Source: Cytobacillus firmus DS1
Lineage (GTDB): Bacteria; Bacillota; Bacilli; Bacillales; Cytobacillaceae
NCBI RefSeq assembly: GCF_000565285.1
Contig: NZ_APVL01000005.1
Location: 62,001-126,000 of the forward strand
Direction of reading: 5' to 3'
Length of the DNA: 64,000 nucleotides
Positions 50,012 through 58,946 of this stretch are shown here, one piece after another. Below the pieces are notes generated by a model. It saw nothing but the letters and a program-made list of their open reading frames with translations, was not told the DNA's origin and ran no database searches. The translations under genes and the position numbers were made by a program. Positions within the stretch are counted from its first letter, which is position 1. Every line of letters begins with the position of its first letter.

Positions 50012-51343
50012 TTGAAGAAATCCATCATCACATTATCATTGGCTGCCGTTCTGGGTTTTGGCAGCATAACAGTTGGAATGCCTATTGAAAAGGCATCTGC
50101 AGCCAATAAACTAAACGATCTAAACAGCCAAAAGGAAAAAATTAACCAGCAGCGTTCCGGAGTAGAATCGAAGTTAAACGATACAGATAAAAAGATCAGC
50201 GAAAACCAGGGCGAGCAGCAATCTGTACAAAGTGAAATTGAGCGTTTGGACAAAGCGATCAGTGATGCTTTAGCAAAAATTGAAGAAAAGAATCAGGAAA
50301 TTGCAGATACTAAAAAGGAAATAGAAAAGCTTGAAGCCGAAATTGAAATATTAGTAGAGCGCATCAAGAAGCGTAATGAACTATTAAAAGACCGTGCACG
50401 CAACTATCAGGAAACTGGCGGAATGGTGAGCTATATTGATGTTTTAATGGGTGCGCAAAGCTTTGGGGACTTTGTTGAACGTGTTGGAGCAGTTGCAACA
50501 ATTGTAGAAGCTGACCAGGATATTTTAAAAGCGCATCAGGCGGATAAAGATGAGCTTGAGAAAAAACAGAATCAGGTAAAAGAAGAGCTTGCATCATTAG
50601 AAAAAATGCGTGCAGAGCTTGAAGGCATGAAAAAGAGCTTAAACGCCCAAAAGGCAGAGAAAGATAAATTGCTTGCATCGTTAAAGCATGAAGAAGAGGA
50701 AATGCATGCTCATAAGCTTGAACTGGCAGAAGAAAATGAGATTCTTGCGGCCCAGGAAGCGGCACTTCAAAAAGCGATCAAGCTTGAGCAGGAAAGACAA
50801 GCAGAAGCAGCAAGACAAGCTGAACTGGCAAGACAAAAGGCTGCAGCAGAAGCGGCTAAGAAGAGCTCTTCATCAGCTGGAAGCAGCTCATCATCTGACA
50901 GCGGATCATCAAGCAGCCCGCAGGTATCTGCACCTTCAGTATCAAGTGGTGCCTGGACAAGACCAGCAGCTGGAAGACTTTCTTCCGGTTTTGGCAGCCG
51001 TTCATTAGGCGAGCATTTTGGAGTAGATATTGCTGCAGGCGGCACAGTTCCAATTGTGGCTGCAGCAGATGGTGTTGTCATCCGTTCGTATTACTCCAGC
51101 AGTTACGGAAATGCGATTTTCATTGCCCACTCTGTAGGCGGACAAACGTATACTACCGTATATGCTCATATGAGAAGCCGTTCTGTCGGCTCCGGCCAGA
51201 CTGTTTCTAAAGGCCAGCAAATCGGCATCATGGGTAACACTGGACAATCTTACGGCCAGCATCTTCACTTTGAACTTCACAGAGGTTCTTGGAATGCAGG
51301 CAAAACAAATGCGATCAATCCAATCGGCATTGTGCCTCTATAA
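50012..51343 (+). CDS. secreted M23 peptidoglycan hydrolase with coiled coil (PcsB/CwlO-like layout)
   Basis: A 443-residue secreted protein. It has a signal peptide (cleavage near ASA-AN, ~32), a long coiled coil (~35-270, NKLNDLNSQKEKINQQRSGV onward), a Ser-rich linker, and a C-terminal LytM/M23 endopeptidase domain. The zinc ligands are present: HFGVD around 335-339 and HLHFE around 417-421, so it should be active, unlike EnvC activators with degenerate LytM domains. TTG 50012 was chosen with AAAGGAG 10 nt upstream. The plan of coiled coil plus hydrolase right after ftsEX is that of proteins controlled by FtsEX, such as PcsB and CwlO, but with a different catalytic domain. Confidence 0.93.
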   Translation: MKKSIITLSLAAVLGFGSITVGMPIEKASAANKLNDLNSQKEKINQQRSGVESKLNDTDKKISENQGEQQSVQSEIERLDKAISDALAKIEEKNQEIADTKKEIEKLEAEIEILVERIKKRNELLKDRARNYQETGGMVSYIDVLMGAQSFGDFVERVGAVATIVEADQDILKAHQADKDELEKKQNQVKEELASLEKMRAELEGMKKSLNAQKAEKDKLLASLKHEEEEMHAHKLELAEENEILAAQEAALQKAIKLEQERQAEAARQAELARQKAAAEAAKKSSSSAGSSSSSDSGSSSSPQVSAPSVSSGAWTRPAAGRLSSGFGSRSLGEHFGVDIAAGGTVPIVAAADGVVIRSYYSSSYGNAIFIAHSVGGQTYTTVYAHMRSRSVGSGQTVSKGQQIGIMGNTGQSYGQHLHFELHRGSWNAGKTNAINPIGIVPL

Positions 51344-51352
51344 AAATAGCGT

Positions 51353-51390
51353 AAAGTGGAAGGAGCATAGCTTCTTTCACTTTTCTTTTA
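51353..51390 (+). terminator. intrinsic terminator after the M23 gene
   Basis: AAAGTGGAAGGAG pairs with CTTCTTTCACTTT with G-U pairs, followed by TCTTTT. Confidence 0.8.
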
Positions 51391-51500
51391 CCCGAAAAGA
51401 GGGTCTTTAATCCTATAAGACGCTAGTTTTTAAAATTGTCTCAAGCAAAAGAAATCATAACTCGTCCATTCCATACATAGGATGAAATAAGCGAAGACAT

Positions 51501-51526
51501 CCCGCTCCCTTTGCGGGTTGTTTTTA
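51501..51526 (+). terminator. second stem-loop terminator before ctpB
   Basis: CCCGC (51501-51505) pairs with GCGGG (51513-51517), followed by TTGTTTTT. No gene lies between the two terminators; it may be a backup or end a small transcript. Confidence 0.65.
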
Positions 51527-51602
51527 TTTATTTAAAAATCGGGGAAGGCCGCAGACACTTAAAAGATACAGGAAACGCAGCAAACTGGAAAGGGAGATGA
51601 CC

Positions 51603-53054
51603 ATGAGCAGAAGATGGATCGCCGTGCTGATGACGGGATCATTGCTGACAGGGGCTGGCGGTACATATGCAGGCATGCAGTGGCTGGCAAAGGAAGCTCC
51701 GCAGGCAGTAGCTCCAAATCAATTAATAGATTCCAAGGAAAACGGAAAACAAATTGATCAAGAGAAGATTGAAAAAATGGAAACGGCCTATCAGCTGATT
51801 TTAAATAGCTATGTGGAAAAAGTAGAGGAAAAGCAGCTCGTGGAGGGAGCGATCCAGGGCATGCTTGCAACCCTCGAAGACCCATACTCTGTTTATATGG
51901 ATGAAGAAACGGCAAAACAATTCAGTGATACATTGGAATCTTCTTTTGAAGGAATTGGGGCAGAAGTCAGCATGGTGGACGGAAAAATCATCATTGTTGC
52001 GCCTTTTAAGGACTCACCGGCGGAAAAAGCAGGGCTGAAGCCAAAAGATGAAATCATAAAAGTGGACGGGGAAAGTGTGAAGGGTCTCGATTTATATAAA
52101 GCGACCATGAAAATCCGCGGTGAAAAAGGAACAAAGGTAGAGCTTGAAATTGCGCGCCAGGGACTAAAGGAGCCTTTAAAGGTAGAAGTAAAAAGAGATG
52201 AAATTCCACAAGTTACGGTTTATGCAGAAGTCAAGAAGGAAAGAGGAAAAAAGGTCGGGTATCTGGAAATTACCTCCTTTTCCGAGGATACATCCAAAGA
52301 ATTTGCGAAACAGCTGAGTGAAATGGAACAGGAAGGGATCGAAGGGCTTGTAGTGGATGTACGCGGAAATCCCGGCGGCCTCCTGACCTCTGTTCAGGAA
52401 ATCCTAAAGGAATTGGTGACGGCTGACAAACCATATTTGCAGATTGAGAAGAGGAATGGGGAGAAGATGAGGTATTTCTCCACACTTGAAAAACCAAAAA
52501 ACTATCCGATTGCCGTTCTTGTGGATAAAGGAAGCGCCTCTGCATCGGAGATTCTTGCCGGCGCATTAAAGGAAGCGCAGGGTTATGCCATTATTGGTGA
52601 AAACTCATTTGGAAAAGGAACTGTTCAGCAGCCTGTTCCAATGGGTGATGGCAGCAATATCAAACTTACTTTGTTTAAGTGGCTGACACCTGATGGCAAC
52701 TGGATTCATAACAAGGGAATCAAGCCTACTCTTGAAGTGAAACAGCCGGGCATCTATCAAACTCATCCTTTGCAGGTGGAGAAGCCTTTGACAATCGATA
52801 TGAATAATGAAATGGTGAAGAATGCCCAGGAGATTCTGGCGGGCCTTGGATATGCCCCGGGCCGGACAGATGGCTATTTCAATGATTCCACTGAATCAGC
52901 AGTGAAAGCATTTCAGCAGCAAAAAGAGCTTGAAGCTACCGGCCGGATAGACAAGAAAACCGCAGCAGCGCTCGAACAGGCTGCCATCGAAGAAATGAAA
53001 AAAGAGCAGAACGATTTGCAGCTGCAGACGGCTCTGAGATATATAGCCAAATAA
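51603..53054 (+). CDS. ctpB: carboxy-terminal processing protease CtpB
   Basis: An S41 serine protease; in B. subtilis CtpB cleaves SpoIVFA to help activate sigma-K during sporulation. The 483-residue product has an N-terminal membrane anchor (WIAVLMTGSLLTGAGGTYAG), a PDZ domain (FEGIGAEVSMVDGKIIIVAP to DGESVKGLDLYKATM), the catalytic core with nucleophile Ser in GSASASEILAGALKE and Lys in NSFGKGTVQQPVPMG, and a C-terminal peptidoglycan-binding domain. ATG 51603 was chosen (AGGGAG 6 nt upstream) over ATG 51597. Confidence 0.95.
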   Translation: MSRRWIAVLMTGSLLTGAGGTYAGMQWLAKEAPQAVAPNQLIDSKENGKQIDQEKIEKMETAYQLILNSYVEKVEEKQLVEGAIQGMLATLEDPYSVYMDEETAKQFSDTLESSFEGIGAEVSMVDGKIIIVAPFKDSPAEKAGLKPKDEIIKVDGESVKGLDLYKATMKIRGEKGTKVELEIARQGLKEPLKVEVKRDEIPQVTVYAEVKKERGKKVGYLEITSFSEDTSKEFAKQLSEMEQEGIEGLVVDVRGNPGGLLTSVQEILKELVTADKPYLQIEKRNGEKMRYFSTLEKPKNYPIAVLVDKGSASASEILAGALKEAQGYAIIGENSFGKGTVQQPVPMGDGSNIKLTLFKWLTPDGNWIHNKGIKPTLEVKQPGIYQTHPLQVEKPLTIDMNNEMVKNAQEILAGLGYAPGRTDGYFNDSTESAVKAFQQQKELEATGRIDKKTAAALEQAAIEEMKKEQNDLQLQTALRYIAK

Positions 53055-53091
53055 TATAGGTGACAGGCACCGCCCGAATTTTGTCGAATGA

Positions 53092-53122
53092 AGCAGGAGG
53101 AATTTTCCTTCTGCTATTTTTT
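53092..53122 (+). terminator. intrinsic terminator after ctpB
   Basis: AGCAGGAGG (53092-53100) pairs with CCTTCTGCT (53107-53115), followed by ATTTTTT. Just before it GGTGACAGGCACC (53059-53071) is a short motif often repeated between Bacillus genes. Confidence 0.8.
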
Positions 53123-53238
53123 ATTTCAAGCGAGATTGTAATAGGTTTTGTAAGGTGGTTTTGGTAGAATATAGAGTAATAGAGTTTTCTGTTGTTTACA
53201 TAATCCATGAGAATTATTAATAGAGGCTGGTGGCAAGT

Positions 53239-54432
53239 TTGATAGAGGAGTGGATTTTTGAGTTTTTTAAAGGAACGGGAAAGCTGCTGTTGAATCCGGT
53301 ATTTTATTACCTGTTTTTTGTGGCAGCTTTTTTAGGTATTTACCGTGTAAAGCGTGAGCGAAAGGACTTTTCGGTCCGCGCTGAAAATGCCTATTTTGAG
53401 CTGAGGCAGCTTCTTCCGCTGGGGATTCTGGCTGGTCTTGCAGTGAGCGTGGTGATGGTTGGCGCGGGACTTGTCCTGCCATTGGAGACGATTGTGTTTA
53501 CCGCTGCTCTTACATTCCTTTGGAGCTTTACAGCGAAAGTGAGATGGATGGCTCCTGTTTATACGCTGGGCTTTGCCTTTTTCGCCACTATGTTTGCTTT
53601 TGAACAGCAATGGCCATTGCCGTCATTCACCCGATCGGAAGCAGCTCTTGATTCTTCCATTTTCCCATCCATCGCTGTTCTCCTTGCCCTTCTTGTAATC
53701 ACGGAAGGCTTCCTGATTATAAGAAACGGCCGGAAAGGTACATCTCCCAGACTCGTAAAGAGTAAACGGGGCCAAACTATAGGCATACACGAGTCCAAAA
53801 GAATCTGGATGGTGCCAGTGTTTCTATTGATTCCGGGTGAAGCCCTGCAGCTGCCGTTTGAGTGGTGGCCAATGCTGCCAATTGGAGGAGAAACATATTC
53901 GCTCATTCTTGTCCCGTTTTCGATCGGATTTCATCAGCGAATCCAAGGCACGCTTCCTAAAGAGGCAACAGCACTGCTTGGACAAAGAATCAGCGTGTTT
54001 GGCATACTTCTTTTGCTGATTTCCTCTGCAGGCTACTGGTATCCGCTTGCTGCTGTGGGAGCAGCTGCACTTGCGATCATCGGGCGTGAATTCATCTCGC
54101 TCCGTCAGAGAATGGCAGAGGATCAGGCGCCGTTTTACTTTTCCAAGCGCAATCAGGGAATCATGGTACTCGGAGTAGTTCCTGATTCACCAGCTCATAA
54201 AATGTCTCTTGGAGTGGGAGAGGTTGTTACAAAAGTCAATGGCGTAAAAATCCATGATGAGAAAGGTTTCTATGAAGCCCTGCAAAAGAACGGAGCTCAC
54301 TGCAAGCTCGAGGTCTTTGATGTGAACGGGCAGGTTCGTTTCGTTCAGCGTGCCCTTTATGAAGGTGACCATCATGAACTGGGGCTGCTGTTTGTGCAGG
54401 ATGATAAGAAGTGGGATAGTGAAGCAGTTTAG
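53239..54432 (+). CDS. minJ: division topology protein MinJ
   Basis: MinJ links MinD to DivIVA at poles and septa in Bacillus. The product has seven or so membrane segments from PVFYYLFFVAAFLGIYRVKR through LLLLISSAGYWYPLAAVGAA, and a C-terminal PDZ domain (GIMVLGVVPDSPAHKMSLGV, GEVVTKVNGVKIHDEKGFYE). It has 397 residues, the same as B. subtilis MinJ. TTG 53239 is used (GGTGG just upstream); GTG 53230 is an alternative with poor spacing. It follows ctpB as in related genomes. Confidence 0.9.
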   Translation: MIEEWIFEFFKGTGKLLLNPVFYYLFFVAAFLGIYRVKRERKDFSVRAENAYFELRQLLPLGILAGLAVSVVMVGAGLVLPLETIVFTAALTFLWSFTAKVRWMAPVYTLGFAFFATMFAFEQQWPLPSFTRSEAALDSSIFPSIAVLLALLVITEGFLIIRNGRKGTSPRLVKSKRGQTIGIHESKRIWMVPVFLLIPGEALQLPFEWWPMLPIGGETYSLILVPFSIGFHQRIQGTLPKEATALLGQRISVFGILLLLISSAGYWYPLAAVGAAALAIIGREFISLRQRMAEDQAPFYFSKRNQGIMVLGVVPDSPAHKMSLGVGEVVTKVNGVKIHDEKGFYEALQKNGAHCKLEVFDVNGQVRFVQRALYEGDHHELGLLFVQDDKKWDSEAV

Positions 54433-54451
54433 AAAGAAAATTTAAAGCTTT

Positions 54452-54485
54452 AAACCAGTACCTTATAGAGGGTGCTGGTTTTTCT
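54452..54485 (+). terminator. intrinsic terminator after minJ
   Basis: AACCAGTACC (54453-54462) pairs with GGTGCTGGTT (54471-54480), followed by TTTTC. Confidence 0.85.
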
Positions 54486-54578
54486 CTATTATAAAAAACG
54501 CTGGCGGTAGAAAAGACAGGCATGATAAAATTTTCCTAAAAATAATTAAAAAATCTGCAAACAGGGGAAGAGTTAAAT

Positions 54579-55691
54579 ATGTCCAATAACGGCCCGTTAC
54601 CATCAAAAAGAATGTTTGAGCAAGCTGTAATTGATTCGATGCTTCATCAAGTCGCGATAATTGATCCTCATGGTACTGTTCAGGCAACAAATCAGGCCTG
54701 GGACCGTTTTTGCATAGATAATAAGGGGAATCCAAACCGGTGCGGAATCGGGATGAATTATTTCCAGGTATCGCAGACTCAGACGATAGCTGGTATTCAA
54801 AAGGTGCTTACTGGGGCAGCAGACAGTTATACAGAGGAATATCCGTGCCATTCCCCGGAAGAAAAACGCTGGTTTATCCTGACAGCAACACCTTTAAAGA
54901 CTGAAAATGAAACAGGCGAAATTGAAGGTGCCGTTATTACTCATTTGAACATTACAGAGCGAAAGCTGTTGGAACTGGAGCAGGAAAAGGAGCTGGAACT
55001 TGCAAAGTCTTTGCAGCAAAGCGTGCTGCACCCTCCTCTGCAAACCGGTGATTTGGAGATCGCCGGTTTGTATCTGCCGTCAAGACAGCTTTCCGGCGAT
55101 ATGTATGCCTGGTATCAGATCGATGAGCATCAATTTGGAGTGATTCTTCTGGATATAATGGGTCACGGGGTATCGTCCGGTCTTGTAAGCATGGGGATTC
55201 GCTCTCTGCTGCAGGGCATCATTACAAGAGCTGTGCAGCCAAGTGATGTGTATCAGGAGTTAAATAAACATTTCAAACACTTATTTGGAGTGGATGATGA
55301 ATCAATAGTGCATTATTGTACAGGGATTTATGCATTAATTGACTTGAGGGAAAGATCGATACATTATTTTAATGCAGGCAATCCCAGTGGGTTGCTTCTT
55401 GGCGGTGAGGAGGCAGCGGCTCTTAACAAAAGAACCATTCCGATAGGGTTAAGGGAGGATCCACAGGTGAATTGTGGAACTGTAACATTTAAAGGCGGCC
55501 AGCAGCTTATTCTTTATACAGATGGACTGGCAGACTCCCTGAAGATGTCCCTAAATGAGTGTGAAAGCTTTCTAAAGACAGTATGGACAGAAAAGTTTAA
55601 GGAGTTGAATGAGAGGAGTTTAGCTGAAGATCTTCAAATGAAGTTTGATCAAGTGGATGATATCTCTATTGTGGCAATTCAATTCAAGTAG
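54579..55691 (+). CDS. PAS-PP2C (SpoIIE/RsbU-type) serine phosphatase
   Basis: A 370-residue soluble protein. Residues ~15-130 are a PAS domain (VIDSMLHQVAIIDPHGTVQA, ends with THLNITERK), a short helical linker follows, and ~150-370 are a PP2C-type phosphatase (LPSRQLSGDMYAWYQIDEHQ, VILLDIMGHGVSSGL with the metal-binding Asp and Gly, LILYTDGLADS, and DDISIVAIQF). Such proteins usually dephosphorylate an anti-anti-sigma factor. No sigma regulator gene is adjacent, so the target is unknown. GGGGAAG precedes ATG 54579. It is monocistronic. Confidence 0.93.
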   Translation: MSNNGPLPSKRMFEQAVIDSMLHQVAIIDPHGTVQATNQAWDRFCIDNKGNPNRCGIGMNYFQVSQTQTIAGIQKVLTGAADSYTEEYPCHSPEEKRWFILTATPLKTENETGEIEGAVITHLNITERKLLELEQEKELELAKSLQQSVLHPPLQTGDLEIAGLYLPSRQLSGDMYAWYQIDEHQFGVILLDIMGHGVSSGLVSMGIRSLLQGIITRAVQPSDVYQELNKHFKHLFGVDDESIVHYCTGIYALIDLRERSIHYFNAGNPSGLLLGGEEAAALNKRTIPIGLREDPQVNCGTVTFKGGQQLILYTDGLADSLKMSLNECESFLKTVWTEKFKELNERSLAEDLQMKFDQVDDISIVAIQFK

Positions 55692-55721
55692 GGTTTGAAT
55701 GTTCTGAAAATAATTGGTAAA

Positions 55722-55750
55722 GAACCTGCCACTTTTTATGGCGGGTTTTA
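55722..55750. terminator. terminator after the phosphatase gene
   Basis: AACCTGCCA (55723-55731) pairs with TGGCGGGTT (55739-55747), followed by TTT. It can also serve the convergent small gene. Confidence 0.8.
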
Positions 55751-55756
55751 AACTTT

Positions 55757-55918
55757 TTATGAACAATATCTCTCTGTACTCTTGTTCAAATCCTGAATGG
55801 CACGATCTAATAAACGAATATCATGGAGAATCTGCTTTTTAACTGCCGTATCTTTACAACGTTCAAAATCCTGCATCAATTGCTCCATTTCCTTTTTAAA
55901 AATATCAATTGTACTCAT
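55757..55918 (-). CDS. small helical protein, 53 residues
   Basis: Read from the minus strand: MSTIDIFKKEMEQLMQDFER, then CKDTAVKKQILHDIRLLDRA and IQDLNKSTERYCS. GAGGTGA lies 6 nt before ATG 55918, which makes expression likely. It is a helical protein with two cysteines. I do not recognise it; it lacks the SQELD motif of Spo0E. It converges with the phosphatase gene. Confidence 0.55.
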   Translation of the reverse strand: MSTIDIFKKEMEQLMQDFERCKDTAVKKQILHDIRLLDRAIQDLNKSTERYCS

Positions 55919-56095
55919 TTCAGTTCACCTCTGGGATCCTTTTCTAATTGTATGGTTATTTTTACCCTGAATTCAAAAGTGTAAACCTGATTTATAGTCA
56001 TAAAGTCATTATTATTATATAGTTATTTGTACCTATTTAAAAATGAAAAGGATGGCAAGATCCTTATAGAAGGAACTTGCCAGTAAGAAGAAATA

Positions 56096-58639
56096 TTATG
56101 CAAAAAGAATGGAAGGGGAAAGGAACCCTTTTTGTTCGATGCTCTCTGCCGGCATAGGCTTGCCAAAATAATATCCTTGTGCCATACGGCAGCCGGATTC
56201 CAGCAGGAATTGCACCTGGGCTTTATTCTCAACTCCTTCACAAATCACCTCAATCTCTAAATCCTTTGCAAGAGAAAGAATGGACGTGATGATTGCCTTG
56301 TCTTTTCTGCTGTTGGTGATTTCGAGATCTTGAATGAACAGGCGGTCGATTTTTATTTTATCAATTGGGAGTTCTCTAAAATAGCTGAGAGATGAATAAC
56401 CGGATCCGAAGTCATCCAGGGACAGCTTGACGCCCCATTTTTTCATTTCAGCCATTTTCACAGCTGCAACAGTCAAGTCCTCCATAATTGCCTGTTCGGT
56501 TACCTCAAACTCAAGGCAGTGCGGAGGAAGGCCGCTGTCCCTGATGGCGGTCGAATAGGTATTTAAAAAGTCATCACTGCAAAAAGAAACAGGTGACATA
56601 TTAACTGAAAAATGAACAGGTCCATATCCCTTTTTCAGCCATTCCCGATACTGTTTGCCGGTTTGGAGGATGATCCAGCAGGTCAGCTCATCCATTATGC
56701 CGATCCGTTCACATATCGGTATGAATTCTGATGGCGGGATTGCACCAAGTTCGGGATGATGATAACGCAGGAGAACTTCGAAGCCTGCTGTCATTCCAGT
56801 TGAAGTCTCAACCTGAGGCTGATAGACCAGCTGAAAGTGATACTTGTCAATGGCTTGTCTCAGCCCATCCTCCAGTTTAATAAGTCTTGAATAATTTCGC
56901 TCAATTTCGGATGAGAAAAAGTGATACGTGTTTCGTCCGGCTTCTTTTGATTTAAATAGAGCCTGATCGGCCTGTGAGATTAATTCTTTACTGTCTGCAG
57001 CCATTAAAGGGAATAAGCTGATCCCAATAGAAGAGGTAGTGGTAAATTCGTGTTCATGGATGCACCATGGTTTTTGAAGAGATTTTTGAAGTCTCTCTGC
57101 TATGAATGCCACCTCTTCCTTGGAGGTTATATCTGATAGAATGACGACAAATTCATCCCCGCCAACCCGTCCTACTATATCTGAAGAGCGCAGATTGCTT
57201 TGTATTCTTTTCACAAACAGCTTCAGCAATTCATCCCCGATATCATGTCCCATTGAATCGTTGACCCACTTAAATCGGTCGCAGTCCAGATAAAGGAGCG
57301 CAATCTGAGTATGGTCTTTTCTTGATGTTTCAACCGCGCTGTTCAGCAGTTCCTGGAAGTAGCGCCGGTTTGCAGCACCTGTTAATGAGTCGTAAAATGC
57401 ATACTGTCTTAATCGTTTTTCGTGTTCTTTTCGTTCTGAAATATCCCGTGCCACAACGGTGTAATGCAGCAGATTTTGATCCTTATCCAGTACAGGCGAG
57501 CTATAGGCTTCTACGCAAATATATTCTCCATTTTTATTCATCTTCCGGTATTCCAGCTTTAAATGGTCGGGATTCCGGCAGCTTTGGGCAAATCCATTCC
57601 TGACTGTTTCCAGATCTTCGGGGTGAATGTTAATATCAAAAGGCTTGCCTTCCAGTTCTTCCGGATCGTATCCAAGAAGAGTTCTGTGGGAAGGGGATGC
57701 ATATTGCACAATGCCGTCAGCGCTGATAATGCGGATCAGGTCTGTGGAATTCTCAGCAATCAGCCTGTATTTTGATTCCTGTTCAATTAAGTTCTGCTCC
57801 GCCTTCTTTCTTAGTGTTTCATCCCGTGTAATCGCTGCAAAAGCCACCACTTTCTGTTCGGAATCCCGTAAAGGGGACAATGTAACATTTACATCAATTA
57901 AAGAGCCGTCCTTTCGGATGTATTGAGCTTCCAGGCTGCTGAAGCTCATCCCTCTTCGCAGGGCCCTTTTTTGTTTATTCTCCTCATCCTTTAAATCCTC
58001 GGGAATAATCGGCAGCTGTTTCCCCAAAAGTTCTTCCTTCTTCCAGCCATACATCTTTTCAAAAGAACTGTTCATATACAGCACGTTGCTGTTTAAGTCG
58101 GTGATATTAACGGCATCTGTGGTGCTGTTTAAGAAAGACTCCAGCCTTTGATTTGTTTCATGAAGGGAGGCCTCTATTGCTGCCTGCTTTGTTTTATTAT
58201 GGGCTATCATATAAACCCCAATGATTTTATTTTCTAACACAAGAGGAACCGCTTTAAGATGAAGTAGCAGTTCCCGGCCATCCTTTTGCAAGGAAGATAC
58301 ATCATATGTGGCAGCCCGGCCATTAATGGCTTCATGAAACTCTTTAAAGTGAAGGTCCTTGCTTTTGCTGTGAAGAATGATGGAAAATGGCCTCCCCAGC
58401 AGCTCAAACTTCCTGAATCCTGTAAGCGATTCCGCAGCAGGGTTTGCTTTGAGGATTCTTCCATAGGTGTCCAATGTAAAAATAGCGTCCGGGTTGTATT
58501 TGAATAAAGACTTGTATTTAGGACTTTTTATCCTTCCTCTTCGAAATGTCCACTTTATATAAATCAGTAATTCCAATACGGCAAAAACTAGAGATAATGC
58601 TAGAATTAGAAGCAGCGGCTGAATTCCGGGCAGGCTCAT
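56096..58639 (-). CDS. membrane-anchored PAS-GGDEF-EAL protein
   Basis: An 847-residue c-di-GMP turnover protein. It has one N-terminal membrane segment (LLLILALSLVFAVLELLIYI), then at least three PAS domains (SLFKYNPDAIFTLDTYGRIL, FLNSTTDAVNITDLNSNVLY, AENSTDLIRIISADGIVQYA), a GGDEF domain with the intact active site RVGGDEFVV, and an EAL domain in which the signature reads EVLLRYHHPELG, with DDFGSGYSSLSYF and CEGVENKAQVQFL conserved. Both catalytic activities are possible; Val for Ala in EAL is tolerated in many active enzymes. ATG 58639 was chosen because AGGAG lies 10 nt upstream; a frame from 58675 lacks a site. Confidence 0.94.
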   Translation of the reverse strand: MSLPGIQPLLLILALSLVFAVLELLIYIKWTFRRGRIKSPKYKSLFKYNPDAIFTLDTYGRILKANPAAESLTGFRKFELLGRPFSIILHSKSKDLHFKEFHEAINGRAATYDVSSLQKDGRELLLHLKAVPLVLENKIIGVYMIAHNKTKQAAIEASLHETNQRLESFLNSTTDAVNITDLNSNVLYMNSSFEKMYGWKKEELLGKQLPIIPEDLKDEENKQKRALRRGMSFSSLEAQYIRKDGSLIDVNVTLSPLRDSEQKVVAFAAITRDETLRKKAEQNLIEQESKYRLIAENSTDLIRIISADGIVQYASPSHRTLLGYDPEELEGKPFDINIHPEDLETVRNGFAQSCRNPDHLKLEYRKMNKNGEYICVEAYSSPVLDKDQNLLHYTVVARDISERKEHEKRLRQYAFYDSLTGAANRRYFQELLNSAVETSRKDHTQIALLYLDCDRFKWVNDSMGHDIGDELLKLFVKRIQSNLRSSDIVGRVGGDEFVVILSDITSKEEVAFIAERLQKSLQKPWCIHEHEFTTTSSIGISLFPLMAADSKELISQADQALFKSKEAGRNTYHFFSSEIERNYSRLIKLEDGLRQAIDKYHFQLVYQPQVETSTGMTAGFEVLLRYHHPELGAIPPSEFIPICERIGIMDELTCWIILQTGKQYREWLKKGYGPVHFSVNMSPVSFCSDDFLNTYSTAIRDSGLPPHCLEFEVTEQAIMEDLTVAAVKMAEMKKWGVKLSLDDFGSGYSSLSYFRELPIDKIKIDRLFIQDLEITNSRKDKAIITSILSLAKDLEIEVICEGVENKAQVQFLLESGCRMAQGYYFGKPMPAESIEQKGFLSPSILFA

Positions 58640-58946
58640 TTGGGATCCTCTCCTAACCGATAGTATTTTCTTCATTCTACTAATTACCCATCATTAAACA
58701 ATATCTAAGTCTTGAAATGTCCTTCAGGGGGAATGAAGTGTCCCGAAAGGCTGTATTTTGGCGGTTTTCATGCGGATAGGTTCCTGGGAAAAACAATCAA
58801 TCACTTTTACTGCCCTTTAAAATAATAGTAACCAATAATTTACAATTATCAGCTATTAAAAAATCCTGCCGTTTAGTGTAATATTATAGAAGCAAACGTT
58901 TACACTATCAAATGGTTATTAATACTACTTTTACAGGTGATCGAAT
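58640..58946. other. divergent intergenic region
   Basis: 307 bp between the GGDEF-EAL gene and the hybrid kinase gene. It is AT-rich near the kinase, with an inverted repeat AGTGTA (58875-58880) and TACACT (58901-58906) that could be an operator. No gene or terminator is seen. Confidence 0.4.
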
